From positions 7,282 through 71,281 of the forward strand of contig CAYZVJ010000002.1 in assembly GCA_964481765.1 (NCBI GenBank): 64,000 nucleotides of DNA, in the 5' to 3' direction. The stretch is from G020353115 sp964481765 (lineage in GTDB: Bacteria > Bacteroidota > Bacteroidia > Bacteroidales > VadinHA17). The position numbers and the translations under genes are program-made. Below, one piece after another: positions 29,319-38,383 of this stretch (its first letter is position 1; each line of letters starts with the position of its first letter). A model generated the notes under the pieces. The model was not told where the DNA came from, ran no database searches, and saw only the letters and a program-made list of their open reading frames with translations.

Positions 29319-30539
29319 TTACCCATTGACTTGCTGCAATTCATTCGGATTCCTTCTATTCCTCCTGAAAAATGAGAGGCTCATGAAGGTAATTCCTCCC
29401 AGAAACAGAGCCAGTAACGCACCAAAAACAAGACTCCCAATTACATATTGAAAAATATTGGTCATTACTACATCAAAATCAATATGTCTGCTGAATTTTA
29501 TCGCTGCAGATCCATTGCCAAGAATTATTCCACCTGTTTTATAACTGAAATACAGGACCAAAGGGATCATGGGTGGGATACTGATATTTGCAGTGGTAAT
29601 AACGATCGGCTTGTTCATTTTGAAGAGATATGCCAAAAAGATGGCAATGGCAAGTTGCCATCCCCAGATGGGCAGTATTCCACAAAATATACCGAGAGTC
29701 ACAGACATTGAGAGTTTTAAATTCGAATCACTTGGAGTAAGAAACAGCTCCTGCATTGAGCGCTTAAATCCCTTTCGTTTAAAATCCCGGACAAATTTGA
29801 ATGGTTTTATGTAAAAAAATGCCACAAAAAACAGGATAGTATTCAACACACTGATCCGCAAAAAGTCCCGTATGGGCCGAAAATGTGTGACCCGTCTTTC
29901 CTGCGGAGGATAGTAAACATCGACAGGAACCGAGTCAATTTCAATTCCATTCCAGCAGGAACGGACCAATATTTCCACCTCAAACTCATATTTTGTAGAA
30001 TAAAACGTTATATCCTGTAAATGCTTTAAAGGATAAAGCCTGTATCCACATTGAGTATCAGGAATTCTCTTGCCTGTGTAAAGCCGGAACCAAAAGTTCG
30101 AGAATTTATTGGCAAATGTATTCCTGGCTGGAACGTTCTTTCCCGGCATTCTTCGTTCACCAACCACAATGGAACTTCCATTTTGGGAAAGGCGGTTTAT
30201 AAAGTGCGGCAGGTCTGCAGGGAGATGCTGTCCATCAGAATCTATGGTAATGGCATACTCATACCCCAGGTCCATCGCCCGTAAAAATCCTTTTTTTATG
30301 GCATACCCCTTCCCTCTGTTCCTCGGGTAATCAACGACATCAACCTTTTTGTTTACGCCATTTTCAAGCAGCGTTTGCGTTTTATCCGTCGATCCGTCAT
30401 TTACCACGATAACCTGATGCGTGTACCGGCTAACTTCTTCAATGAGGTCCGGAAGTGTATCAGAATTATTGTATGTGGGAATGATCACACAGCACTTCTT
30501 TTCCCTGAAGAGATTCTGATATTTCCCATTCACTTCCAT
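29319..30539 (-). CDS. Family 2 glycosyltransferase fused to DUF2062
   Basis: 406 residues. The N-terminal GT-A domain is dolichol-phosphate-mannose-synthase-like: CCVIIPTYNNSDTLPDLI, VVNDGSTDKT, then the metal-binding IDSDGQH and the acceptor-side DTQCGYRLYPL. After about residue 240 comes a DUF2062 membrane domain with several hydrophobic helices (LGIFCGILPIWGWQLAIAI). It probably transfers a sugar from a nucleotide donor to a lipid or polyene at the membrane. Glycosyltransferases of this type are recurrent in aryl polyene loci. It lies 45 bp upstream of the MMPL start and is the first gene of this minus-strand block, divergent from the oxidoreductase at 30702. Confidence 0.88.
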   Translation of the reverse strand: MEVNGKYQNLFREKKCCVIIPTYNNSDTLPDLIEEVSRYTHQVIVVNDGSTDKTQTLLENGVNKKVDVVDYPRNRGKGYAIKKGFLRAMDLGYEYAITIDSDGQHLPADLPHFINRLSQNGSSIVVGERRMPGKNVPARNTFANKFSNFWFRLYTGKRIPDTQCGYRLYPLKHLQDITFYSTKYEFEVEILVRSCWNGIEIDSVPVDVYYPPQERRVTHFRPIRDFLRISVLNTILFFVAFFYIKPFKFVRDFKRKGFKRSMQELFLTPSDSNLKLSMSVTLGIFCGILPIWGWQLAIAIFLAYLFKMNKPIVITTANISIPPMIPLVLYFSYKTGGIILGNGSAAIKFSRHIDFDVVMTNIFQYVIGSLVFGALLALFLGGITFMSLSFFRRNRRNPNELQQVNG

Positions 30540-30701
30540 GCTACAAAAATAATCTTATCACCGGTTTTTCACAGATAACCGGAAAAATTAATTGATCTGA
30601 ATTCATTATATTCGGAACGCATTTGAACCGGTTCTCCGTTAAAAAGATAACACAATCGATTGGAAACCAGAAGATCATTACTATAGTGGAAAGAGCCTAA
30701 A

Positions 30702-32213
30702 ATGAAAAAGTTTGATGTAATAGTCATTGGAAGCGGACTGGGAGGTTTGCTATGCGGTGCCATTCTGAGTAAAGAAGGGTATAGGGTGTGCCTGGTTGAA
30801 AAGAATGACAAAATCGGGGGGGCATTACAAACCTTTGTCAGGGATGGTGTCAGGTTCGACGTTGGAGTACACTATTTTGGGGGGTTTGCACCCGGGCAAA
30901 ACCTCTACCAGCTTTTCAAATATGTTGGGATACATGACAAATTGAAAGTTAGCAAACTGGATGAAAATGGATTTGACCTGATAACCTTTGCCGGCGATCA
31001 GAATGAGTATCCGCTTTCCCAGGGTCACCATCGTTTCATCCAGAATCTTCTTCCTTTTTTCCCGGATGAAAAAAAGGCGTTAACCCGGTATATTGACAAA
31101 TTGCATGAGATGTGCAGTAACTTCCCGTTATACAACCTTACCTATAAAAGAAAAAAAGAACTGGGAGACAAATTTGAAGAACTGAATGCAAAGGAATTTA
31201 TTGCTACAATAACATCCAATCCGAAATTACAGATGGTACTGGCAGCAACCAATCCTTTGTATGCCGGAGAATCCGAAACGACTCCATTCTATTTGCATGC
31301 TCTTATCAACAATTCCTATATTGAAAGTGCATGGAGATGTGAGGGCGGAGGATCACAAATTGCCACTCATCTGATGAAGCTCATAAAACAAAACCAGGGA
31401 GTCTTTTACTTGAATGCAGCAGTTGAAAAGTTCGTGGTAAAAAACGGAATGATCGAGTCTGTCGTTCTCGAAAATGAGCAACGACTCGAAGCTGATCAAT
31501 TTATATCCAATGTTCACCCTGCCATAACCATGGAAATGATCGATCCGGGGATGATCAGAAAATCATACAGTAAACGGATCAAATCCCTGCAAAATACGAC
31601 TTCTGCATTTATCGTTAACGCAATCCTGAAAAAAGGATTCCTCGAATTCTGGAATTACAACCGGTATCATTACCGTCAGAATGATGTATGGAATTGCAAC
31701 CGCTACAGGGAAGAGAACTGGCCCACGGGTTTGGTTGCTTTTATGTCTTCCAACAGAGGTGCCGATGATTTTGCAGAGGGGATTACCCTCATGACCTATA
31801 TGAATTTTTCAGATGTCAACAGATGGAGCAATACGTTCAATACAGTATCCAGACCAAGTGACCGGGGTAAAGATTATTTCGAATTTAAACAGCAGAAGGG
31901 ATGGAAGCTCATCAAAGCTGCGGAAGAGATCATTCCAGGACTCACGGATAACATCGTTTCGTTTTCCGCCTCTTCCCCCCTAACCTTTCGGGATTACCTG
32001 GGAACCAAAGATGGATCAATATATGGTGTCATGAAAAATTGCAGAAATCCACTACAAACATTCATTTCACCCCGTACAAAAATTCCAAACCTCTTCCTGG
32101 CCGGACAAAATCTTGACCTGCACGGTATTCTGGGAGTTACCATCAGCTCTATCCTAACCTGTTCTGAGTTTATGAAATCATCCTCTTTGATCGTTAAAAT
32201 ACTAAACTCCTGA
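30702..32213 (+). CDS. FAD-dependent oxidoreductase, phytoene desaturase/carotenoid isomerase-like
   Basis: 503 residues. The dinucleotide-binding N-terminus VIVIGSGLGGLLCGAIL (GxGxxG) is followed by an acidic strand end CLVEKND and GGALQTF, as in the CrtI/CRTISO family. The C-terminal FAD block is NLFLAGQNLDLHGILGVTIS. It would redox-modify or isomerise a conjugated polyene or an unsaturated lipid chain. It starts the plus-strand block and is followed by the C45 enzyme after 7 bp. Specificity is not predictable. Homologues with this neighbour are seen in flexirubin-type loci. Confidence 0.87.
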   Translation: MKKFDVIVIGSGLGGLLCGAILSKEGYRVCLVEKNDKIGGALQTFVRDGVRFDVGVHYFGGFAPGQNLYQLFKYVGIHDKLKVSKLDENGFDLITFAGDQNEYPLSQGHHRFIQNLLPFFPDEKKALTRYIDKLHEMCSNFPLYNLTYKRKKELGDKFEELNAKEFIATITSNPKLQMVLAATNPLYAGESETTPFYLHALINNSYIESAWRCEGGGSQIATHLMKLIKQNQGVFYLNAAVEKFVVKNGMIESVVLENEQRLEADQFISNVHPAITMEMIDPGMIRKSYSKRIKSLQNTTSAFIVNAILKKGFLEFWNYNRYHYRQNDVWNCNRYREENWPTGLVAFMSSNRGADDFAEGITLMTYMNFSDVNRWSNTFNTVSRPSDRGKDYFEFKQQKGWKLIKAAEEIIPGLTDNIVSFSASSPLTFRDYLGTKDGSIYGVMKNCRNPLQTFISPRTKIPNLFLAGQNLDLHGILGVTISSILTCSEFMKSSSLIVKILNS

Positions 32214-32220
32214 AAATGAT

Positions 32221-33924
32221 ATGAAACGCGTTATCAAATGGATAGGAGTTACCCTGGGAACAATACTGATCGTAATGATTGTCGGGTTATTCATCCTGCA
32301 GAAAGTTACAACACTTCCCTATCCCTCTCCCGCCGATACAGGCATTACTAAACTGGAGAGAACACAATCCGCTGACGGGGTATACAGAATTAAGAACAAC
32401 TGGTTAAAGAAAAACAATGCAGGGATCTATGAACTCTACATCGAAGGCAGTGCATTCGAAAGAGGGGTGTTTAACGGAAAACTTACGCGTGAACTTATCC
32501 ATGAACAGGAACAATATTTCATTCAGCAAATTGAACACATCGTTCCCTCAAAACTATATCTCCGGTTTCTCAAAGTTTTTATCAGCTGGTTTAACCGGGA
32601 CTTGGACAAATATATAAAGCCTGAATTTTTGAGTGAAATTTATGGTGTTTCGCTTTCAGCTTCCCATGAGTTTGATTATATCGGCAATGCCTACCAGCGG
32701 ATCCTGAATTATCATGCAGCACATGATATGGGTCATGCATTACAGGATTTCCAGCTTGTTGAATGCACCTCCTTTTCTGTATGGAATGGTAAATCCTCAG
32801 ACTCATCGCTCATCATTGGCAGGAATTTTGATTTCTATTTTGGAGATGATTTTGCTAAAAACAAGATTATCTCATTTACCAATCCCGACCAGGGATACCG
32901 GTTTATGACGGTAACCTGGGGGGGTATGATCGGCGCAGTCTCTGGTATGAATGAAAAAGGATTGTCGGTCACCATCAATGCTGCAAAATCTACCATCCCT
33001 GGAAAAGCCAAAACACCCATAACCATCTTAACCCGTGAGATCCTTCAATATGCTAAAAACATTGAGGAAGCTTTTAATATTGCCAGCACGACCGAGATCT
33101 TTGTTTCTGAATCCATAATGATCGGATCCGCTGAAGACAACAAATCAGCCATTATCGAGAAAACACCAGATATGTATGCATTGTACCTTCCCGATACAAA
33201 TTTTATTACCTGTACCAACCACTTCCAAAGCGATTTTTTTAAAACCGACAGTCTAAACCTTCAGAACATTGAGGAGGGTTCATCCCAATACCGGTCCATG
33301 AGACTAATGGAACTGATCGATCGATATGAACGAATCTCCCCGCAGAAGATGGCAAATATTTTAAGAGACCGCGATGGTATTCATGATGAAAAAATCGGTC
33401 TGGGAAATGAAAAAGCGATTAACCAGTTGATCGCACATCATTCCATTATTTTTAAACCGGAAGAGAAGCAGGTTTGGGTTTCTGCCAACCCATACCAATT
33501 GGGCCAATACCTTGCATATGATCTGGATGATGTGTTTACTAAATATGCACCACTTACAGAAAACAGGGTAATTATCGATACCAACCTGACACTTGCTGCT
33601 GACACCTTTCTGTTCAGCCAGGAATATCAGAATTATTTGATATTCCAGAGCATGCGAAAAGAGATTATCCAAATCATCCGCAGGAAAGGAAAGGGAAACT
33701 GGAATCTGGAAAAGGCAGAAATTTTTATCCGCTCGAATCCCGATTATTACCAGGTCTATTCACTGGTTGGTGATCTCCATATGGCACGGAAAGAATATCG
33801 GCAGGCTGAACGGTATTATGTTCAATCTCTTGAAAAAGAGGTCGTTACATCAAAAGAAAGAAGAGATATCGTTGAAAAGTTAAGCCTTTCCCAGAAAAAG
33901 ATAAGAAATCCTCAGGGTCCATGA
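32221..33924 (+). CDS. C45-family autoproteolytic acyltransferase/hydrolase, membrane anchored
   Basis: 567 residues. One N-terminal membrane helix (VTLGTILIVMIVGLFILQKV) anchors it, with the catalytic part probably outside. The Ntn-hydrolase core follows. The nucleophile produced by self-cleavage is Cys182 in QLVECTSFSVWNG, with IIGRNFDFYFGDDF and GMNEKGLSVTINAAKS downstream, as in isopenicillin N acyltransferase relatives. The last 80 residues (YYQVYSLVGDLHMARKEYRQ) look TPR-like. It may form or hydrolyse an amide with an acyl chain. It lies 7 bp after the oxidoreductase. Confidence 0.85.
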   Translation: MKRVIKWIGVTLGTILIVMIVGLFILQKVTTLPYPSPADTGITKLERTQSADGVYRIKNNWLKKNNAGIYELYIEGSAFERGVFNGKLTRELIHEQEQYFIQQIEHIVPSKLYLRFLKVFISWFNRDLDKYIKPEFLSEIYGVSLSASHEFDYIGNAYQRILNYHAAHDMGHALQDFQLVECTSFSVWNGKSSDSSLIIGRNFDFYFGDDFAKNKIISFTNPDQGYRFMTVTWGGMIGAVSGMNEKGLSVTINAAKSTIPGKAKTPITILTREILQYAKNIEEAFNIASTTEIFVSESIMIGSAEDNKSAIIEKTPDMYALYLPDTNFITCTNHFQSDFFKTDSLNLQNIEEGSSQYRSMRLMELIDRYERISPQKMANILRDRDGIHDEKIGLGNEKAINQLIAHHSIIFKPEEKQVWVSANPYQLGQYLAYDLDDVFTKYAPLTENRVIIDTNLTLAADTFLFSQEYQNYLIFQSMRKEIIQIIRRKGKGNWNLEKAEIFIRSNPDYYQVYSLVGDLHMARKEYRQAERYYVQSLEKEVVTSKERRDIVEKLSLSQKKIRNPQGP

Positions 33925-34000
33925 TGATTCCCACATAATTTTTACTTAATTTGACATAAAAACAGGGCCTATTTAATGAACTTCGCTATATCAATCCGGA

Positions 34001-35283
34001 ATGAAAGAGGAGGTTAGAATCCCACGGTTTCCACCAGCATTACTGGTTAAATGTATCGACAGGATCAAGAACTACCTGTTGAAGACGGCAAGGAGAATGG
34101 GGCCAAACAGTATGGCAATATTTGAACTTACTCAATCTATTTGGATCGCCCGTGCAATTGGTGTAGCTGTTGAACTGGAGCTGGCCGATAGCTTGTCTGA
34201 CGGACCAAAAACAGTAACAGAACTGGCTGATCTCACAAAGACCAATCCTGAAAATCTCTACCGGCTTTTACGGGCTCTTGCCAGCTATGGTATCTTTCGT
34301 GAGAAACCAAATAAAACATTCCAAATGACACCCCTTGCCAGGGGATTGAAAGAGGGTGTTGGCTCGATGAAAAACATGATTGCCCACCAGCAGAATCCGG
34401 TTAACTGGCAAATGGTTGGTGAAATGAATTACTGTATTAAAACCGGAAAGGATGTGGCGGAAAAGATACTGGGAACGGATATTTTTGAACATTTAAAAAA
34501 ATATCCGGAAAAAAACAGGCTGTATAACCTTGCAATGACTGAAACGTCTGAAATAGCAAGTGCAACGGTTCTTTCTGCCTACAATTTTTCCAGGCGAAAG
34601 AAACTGGTTGATATCGGTGGAGGACAGGGATACCTGCTAAGCATCATTCTTCACGAATATCCAAAACTGGAAGGTGTTCTTTTCGATCTTCCCCACGTTG
34701 TTGACGGAGCAAAAAAAATTATTGAAAAACTGGGTGTCGATGATCGTGTTACCATTATTCCCGGAGATTTTTTTGAAACCGTTCCGAAAGGAGGAGATAC
34801 CTACATCCTGAAAAGCATCATCCATGCCTTTGATGATGATCAATGCGTGGCCCTATTAAAAAATATTTATCATGCCATGACTGACCCGGGAAAACTGCTT
34901 ATCGTTGAAGTGGTGATTAGCGAAGACAACGCTCCATCCTTTGGGAAAATTTTTGACCTTCAAATGTTGATTGGTGCTCCAGGGGGTAAAGAGCGGACAC
35001 GCAGTGAATTTGAAGATATCCTGGGACGCTCAGGTTTCAAACTAAAGAGGGTTATTCGAACGGTATCCCATTTCAGCATTATCGAGGCGGTGAAAAAATN
35101 NNNNNNNNNNNNNNNNNNNNNNNNNNNNNNNNNNNNNNNNNNNNNNNNNNNNNNNNNNNNNNNNNNNNNNNNNNNNNNNNNNNNNNNNNNNNNNNNNNNA
35201 AGAGGGTTATTCGAACGGTATCCCATTTCAGCATTATCGAGGCGGTGAAAAAATCATTTCATGAATCGTTATTTTTGCAATAA
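34001..35283 (+). CDS. SAM-dependent O-methyltransferase with dimerisation domain (gap collapsed)
   Basis: Removing 35100-35254 joins the frame and gives 375 residues ending SFHESLFLQ at TAA 35281. The N-terminal winged-helix dimerisation domain (KTVTELADLTKTNPENLYRLL) and the C-terminal SAM fold (LVDIGGGQGYLLSII, then DLPHVVDGAKK and GDFFETVPKGGD) fit acetylserotonin/caffeate-type O-methyltransferases. The ILKSIIHAFDDDQC segment holds the usual catalytic His. The phenolic end of a coumarate-derived aryl polyene is a natural substrate, since O-methylated aryl heads are known in this class. It lies 76 bp after the C45 gene. Confidence 0.87.
35045..35254. repeat. Assembly artefact: 55-bp identical copies flanking 100 N
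   Basis: 35045-35099 equals 35200-35254 on either side of 100 N. Collapsing restores the natural C-terminus of the methyltransferase. Confidence 0.93.
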
Positions 35284-35362
35284 TTTTTATTTTTTTGTGT
35301 TGCATTTTGTTAACGAGCGCTTTATTTAGGGGATTGAAATTTGAAACAGATAACGGATTGGT

Positions 35363-35836
35363 ATGAAAGAGAAAGATCTTTATGTGGATTATAAACCACA
35401 GGAACATATCTATTATGTTGAGAAAGAAGATCAGCAATATGGTCCGATAATTTCCGGATCGTACCTGGCAAAAAATTATCTGGATGATTATTACCTGAAG
35501 CAAAAAAACCTGGAATTGTCATTGAGGACAAAGGTTATTGAGGGGAAAATCAGTCCGATTGAATATTACATGACGTTACAGGATCTGAGCATTGCCGATC
35601 TGGCAGCACGTGTGAATATTCGGCGTGTTAAACTTAAAAAATACCTGAAACCTGCGTTTTTTAACCAGATCCGTCTCCCCCTGTTGAGTAAATTTGCAGA
35701 GGTATTTGATATCCCTGTTGCAAACTTCTTCCAGATATTAATTACCCGGGAAGAGGAACACTCAACATTAAACATCAACCAATTAAACACAAAGAACCCG
35801 ACATTTGTAGTAACCAAAATTGAATCGAAGCAGTAA
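35363..35836 (+). CDS. XRE-like helix-turn-helix protein
   Basis: 157 residues. The segment at about 72-118 (LSIADLAARVNIRRVKLKKY, then LSKFAEVFDIPVANFFQI) has the spacing of a lambda-repressor-type helix-turn-helix with a C-terminal helix resembling LAxxFxVxxxxFF. The N-terminal 60 residues (MKEKDLYVDYKPQEHIYYVE) are not recognised. Its stop overlaps the start of the BtrH-like gene (TAATG at 35833-35837), so the two are co-translated. It could be a local regulator of the cluster or an adaptor protein; DNA binding is inferred only. Confidence 0.65.
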   Translation: MKEKDLYVDYKPQEHIYYVEKEDQQYGPIISGSYLAKNYLDDYYLKQKNLELSLRTKVIEGKISPIEYYMTLQDLSIADLAARVNIRRVKLKKYLKPAFFNQIRLPLLSKFAEVFDIPVANFFQILITREEEHSTLNINQLNTKNPTFVVTKIESKQ

Positions 35837-36837
35837 TGAGTAAAGTCCATTTTGAACATAGAATGGGGGCACATTGTGAATCCGGTACAGTTGCCAGCCT
35901 ATTAAACCATGCTGGCCTGGAAATTACCGAACCACTGGTATTTGGTATTGCCGGGGGAATATTCTTCGGATACATTAATACCCCTTTCTTCACTTTTCCT
36001 ACATTCATCGTACGAAATCGTCCTGGTCATATCCGGAAAAATGTGGCAAAACGTCTGGGCATTTCATTCAAGACCCATAAATTCCACAATCATAAATCCG
36101 GTATTGAAGCATTGGACTCCCTTCTTGAGCAGAATATTGCCACCGGTGCCCAGGTTGATTTCTTCTATATGAAATACATTCCGGAGTGGCAACGGGTCCA
36201 TATCAATGTTCACTACATTACTGTAATCGGAAAAAACGGGGCAAATTACATTCTGAGCGACAGTTATTATCCAAAAATTGTTGAATTGGATTTCGAGCTC
36301 ATGAGAAAAGCCCGTTTTGCTGGTGGCAACATGGCTCCAAAAGGATTTCTCTTCTACCCTGAAAAAATCACCGGCGAAGTACCCTTTGAAAAAGCGATCG
36401 TAACAGGGATAAAAAGTGCCTGCTACAACATGCTAAAACTGCCGGTGCCTTTTATCGGTGTCAAAGGAATATACCGGTTTGCAGATAAAATCATGGAATG
36501 GCCCAGGTTAGCCAGGGATATTGAACACCTTTCCCATGAAGTAATGAAGATCAATATCTTGCTGGAGGACCAGGGAACCGGAGGAGCCGGATTTCGTTAC
36601 ATGTATGCTACCTTTCTACAACAAGCATCCGGTATTCTAAATAGCCCCGCTCTCTCCGATATGTCAAAAAGAATGATGGAAATTGGTGACGGTTGGCGGA
36701 ACATTTCTTATATTGCAGCCAAAATTGGAAAAAAAAGAGAATTGGGTGAAAGTAACCTGAAAGAGTTGAGTAACCTCATCAGAGAAAGAGGTGATCTTGA
36801 AAAAGTATTCTTTCAGGATTTGAGTAAAACGGTGTAA
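35836..36837 (+). CDS. BtrH N-terminal domain protein (ACP-dependent acyltransferase-like)
   Basis: 333 residues. The N-terminus MGAHCESGTVASLLNHAG carries the conserved Cys14 in HCESGT, typical of the cysteine-protease-like BtrH domain. BtrH in butirosin biosynthesis moves an acyl group from an ACP to an amine. The central FFYMKYIPEWQRVHINVHYI and ILSDSYYP blocks supply the presumed His and Asp. The C-terminal region is helical (DUF4872-like). It precedes an ACP gene by 24 bp, so ACP-to-amine transfer is the likely job. The acceptor is unknown. Confidence 0.82.
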   Translation: MSKVHFEHRMGAHCESGTVASLLNHAGLEITEPLVFGIAGGIFFGYINTPFFTFPTFIVRNRPGHIRKNVAKRLGISFKTHKFHNHKSGIEALDSLLEQNIATGAQVDFFYMKYIPEWQRVHINVHYITVIGKNGANYILSDSYYPKIVELDFELMRKARFAGGNMAPKGFLFYPEKITGEVPFEKAIVTGIKSACYNMLKLPVPFIGVKGIYRFADKIMEWPRLARDIEHLSHEVMKINILLEDQGTGGAGFRYMYATFLQQASGILNSPALSDMSKRMMEIGDGWRNISYIAAKIGKKRELGESNLKELSNLIRERGDLEKVFFQDLSKTV

Positions 36838-36861
36838 GAATAGTGTAAAACTGTAGCAGGA

Positions 36862-37146
36862 ATGAATCAGGTGAATATTTCCGGTTTGAAGGATGAAATT
36901 AAAGCCCTGATTATCGAAGCATTAAATATACAACACGTTAAACCAGAAAATATTAATACCGGCGATCCCCTGTTTGCGAGGGACAATATTCTGGGTTTGG
37001 ATTCCATTGATGCTATCGAGATTGTCATGGCTATACAACGAAAATATAATGTCAGAATTGCCGATCAAAACCTGGCACGCACCGTGCTGGAATCCATTGA
37101 TACAATCGCTGAATTTGTTGCCAAAGAATTAGCACATATAGAATAA
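36862..37146 (+). CDS. Acyl carrier protein
   Basis: A 94-residue carrier protein with Ser48 in NILGLDSIDAIEIVMA as the phosphopantetheine site. Closest in motif to the ACP at 1793. It is the probable acyl donor for the preceding BtrH-like enzyme and for the downstream ligase and radical SAM set. It is the only carrier protein in the plus-strand block. Confidence 0.93.
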   Translation: MNQVNISGLKDEIKALIIEALNIQHVKPENINTGDPLFARDNILGLDSIDAIEIVMAIQRKYNVRIADQNLARTVLESIDTIAEFVAKELAHIE

Positions 37147-37242
37147 TATTCATTCTTCATCAGGTTGCCTGATCCACATTTCTTCTGTATAATTCTCACG
37201 GCCCATACCTGGTCTGACATATCGAGTTAATTTTTGGTTGTG

Positions 37243-38376
37243 ATGAAACATTCGTACCTCCTTGCCGGAATAAAATTGAGCCATTTTTTTCGACTGATCA
37301 GGCGGAATGGATTATCCTCTCGTCCAAAATACCTGCTCCGGTTCCTTTTTTTGTTGCAAGGAGGAATCTGGTCATCTTTCCTCTCCACTCTCGAGAAAAA
37401 ACGGCTTGGTGAAAAGATAAAGAATTTTCAGCCACCTGATGATCCGATTTTCATCATTGGACATTGGAGGACAGGGAGCACCTATCTCCATCAATTGTTA
37501 AACCTGGACGAACGATTTGCATCCCCAACGGTTTTTCAGGTCTCCGTTCCCGATAATTTTCTGGTTTCCAGACGATATTATAAACCCATTATGACCCGCA
37601 TGCTGGAAAGTGTTCGTCCGATGGATCAGGTAAAGCTTGGTTTTGATGAGCCACAAGAGGATGAATATGCGATTTTGAAAATGGGCATGCAATCACCCCT
37701 CGAAAAACTGATCTTCCCTAGAAACCAAAGCTATTTTCTCTCCGGTTATTCTACCTTCGTTCCGGACACAACTCAACTCAACGCATGGATCGATTCATTT
37801 ACATTGTTTTATACGAAACTTGTTTTTCAATACAAAAAAAGGATCCTGTTTAAAAATCCTTTTCATTCCCTGCGAATCGAGCTGTTAAAAAAGATGTTCC
37901 CAAATGCCTATTTCATCCACATTTACCGAAATCCATACGTTGTCATTCCCTCCACACAGCACATGTGGAGAATTGTTGGAAGACAAAACTGTCTGCGACA
38001 ATATCATTCCGATTCACCGTTTTCTGAAGTGGTTGCCGTTTATAAGATGATGATGACTAACATCAGGAAATCCTTGGATTCACTCCCGGAGAACAGCTAT
38101 AGTGAGGTAAAATTTGAGGAGATTGAAGCCAATCCGCTGCGCATACTCAAAACCCTGTATGATCAAATGGGCCTGACTTTCCCCTCAGAGCAGGAACAGG
38201 TAATACTCAATTTTCTCAGGCAAAACAAAGATTATAGAAAAAACAGATATACATTATCCGCTGAGGAAGCGAATCAGATTTCAGTTGAATTAAGTCATGA
38301 ATTGAAACGATGTGGTTATGAGAATCCATATAACCGAATCGTGACACGCGGAATGGAAAGAGTTTATGAAAAGTAG
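37243..38376 (+). CDS. PAPS-dependent sulfotransferase family protein
   Basis: 377 residues from ATG 37243; upstream TTG and GTG codons are less likely. The 5'-phosphosulfate loop is IIGHWRTGSTYLHQLL (residues 71-86), and the 3'-phosphate block is HIYRNPYVVIPSTQHMW. The N-terminal 65 residues are basic and hydrophobic, suggesting membrane attachment. It would transfer sulfate from PAPS to a hydroxyl, for example of a phenolic polyene or lipid. Such a gene is not a standard part of aryl polyene loci. It is flanked by an ACP and a radical SAM gene in one direction. Confidence 0.85.
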   Translation: MKHSYLLAGIKLSHFFRLIRRNGLSSRPKYLLRFLFLLQGGIWSSFLSTLEKKRLGEKIKNFQPPDDPIFIIGHWRTGSTYLHQLLNLDERFASPTVFQVSVPDNFLVSRRYYKPIMTRMLESVRPMDQVKLGFDEPQEDEYAILKMGMQSPLEKLIFPRNQSYFLSGYSTFVPDTTQLNAWIDSFTLFYTKLVFQYKKRILFKNPFHSLRIELLKKMFPNAYFIHIYRNPYVVIPSTQHMWRIVGRQNCLRQYHSDSPFSEVVAVYKMMMTNIRKSLDSLPENSYSEVKFEEIEANPLRILKTLYDQMGLTFPSEQEQVILNFLRQNKDYRKNRYTLSAEEANQISVELSHELKRCGYENPYNRIVTRGMERVYEK

Positions 38377-38383
38377 AAGCAGC

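Noticed and set aside
30544..30551. TAnnTTTG element on the minus strand in front of the glycosyltransferase
   Set aside because: It lies only 5 bp before the start codon and would give a leaderless transcript; probably chance.
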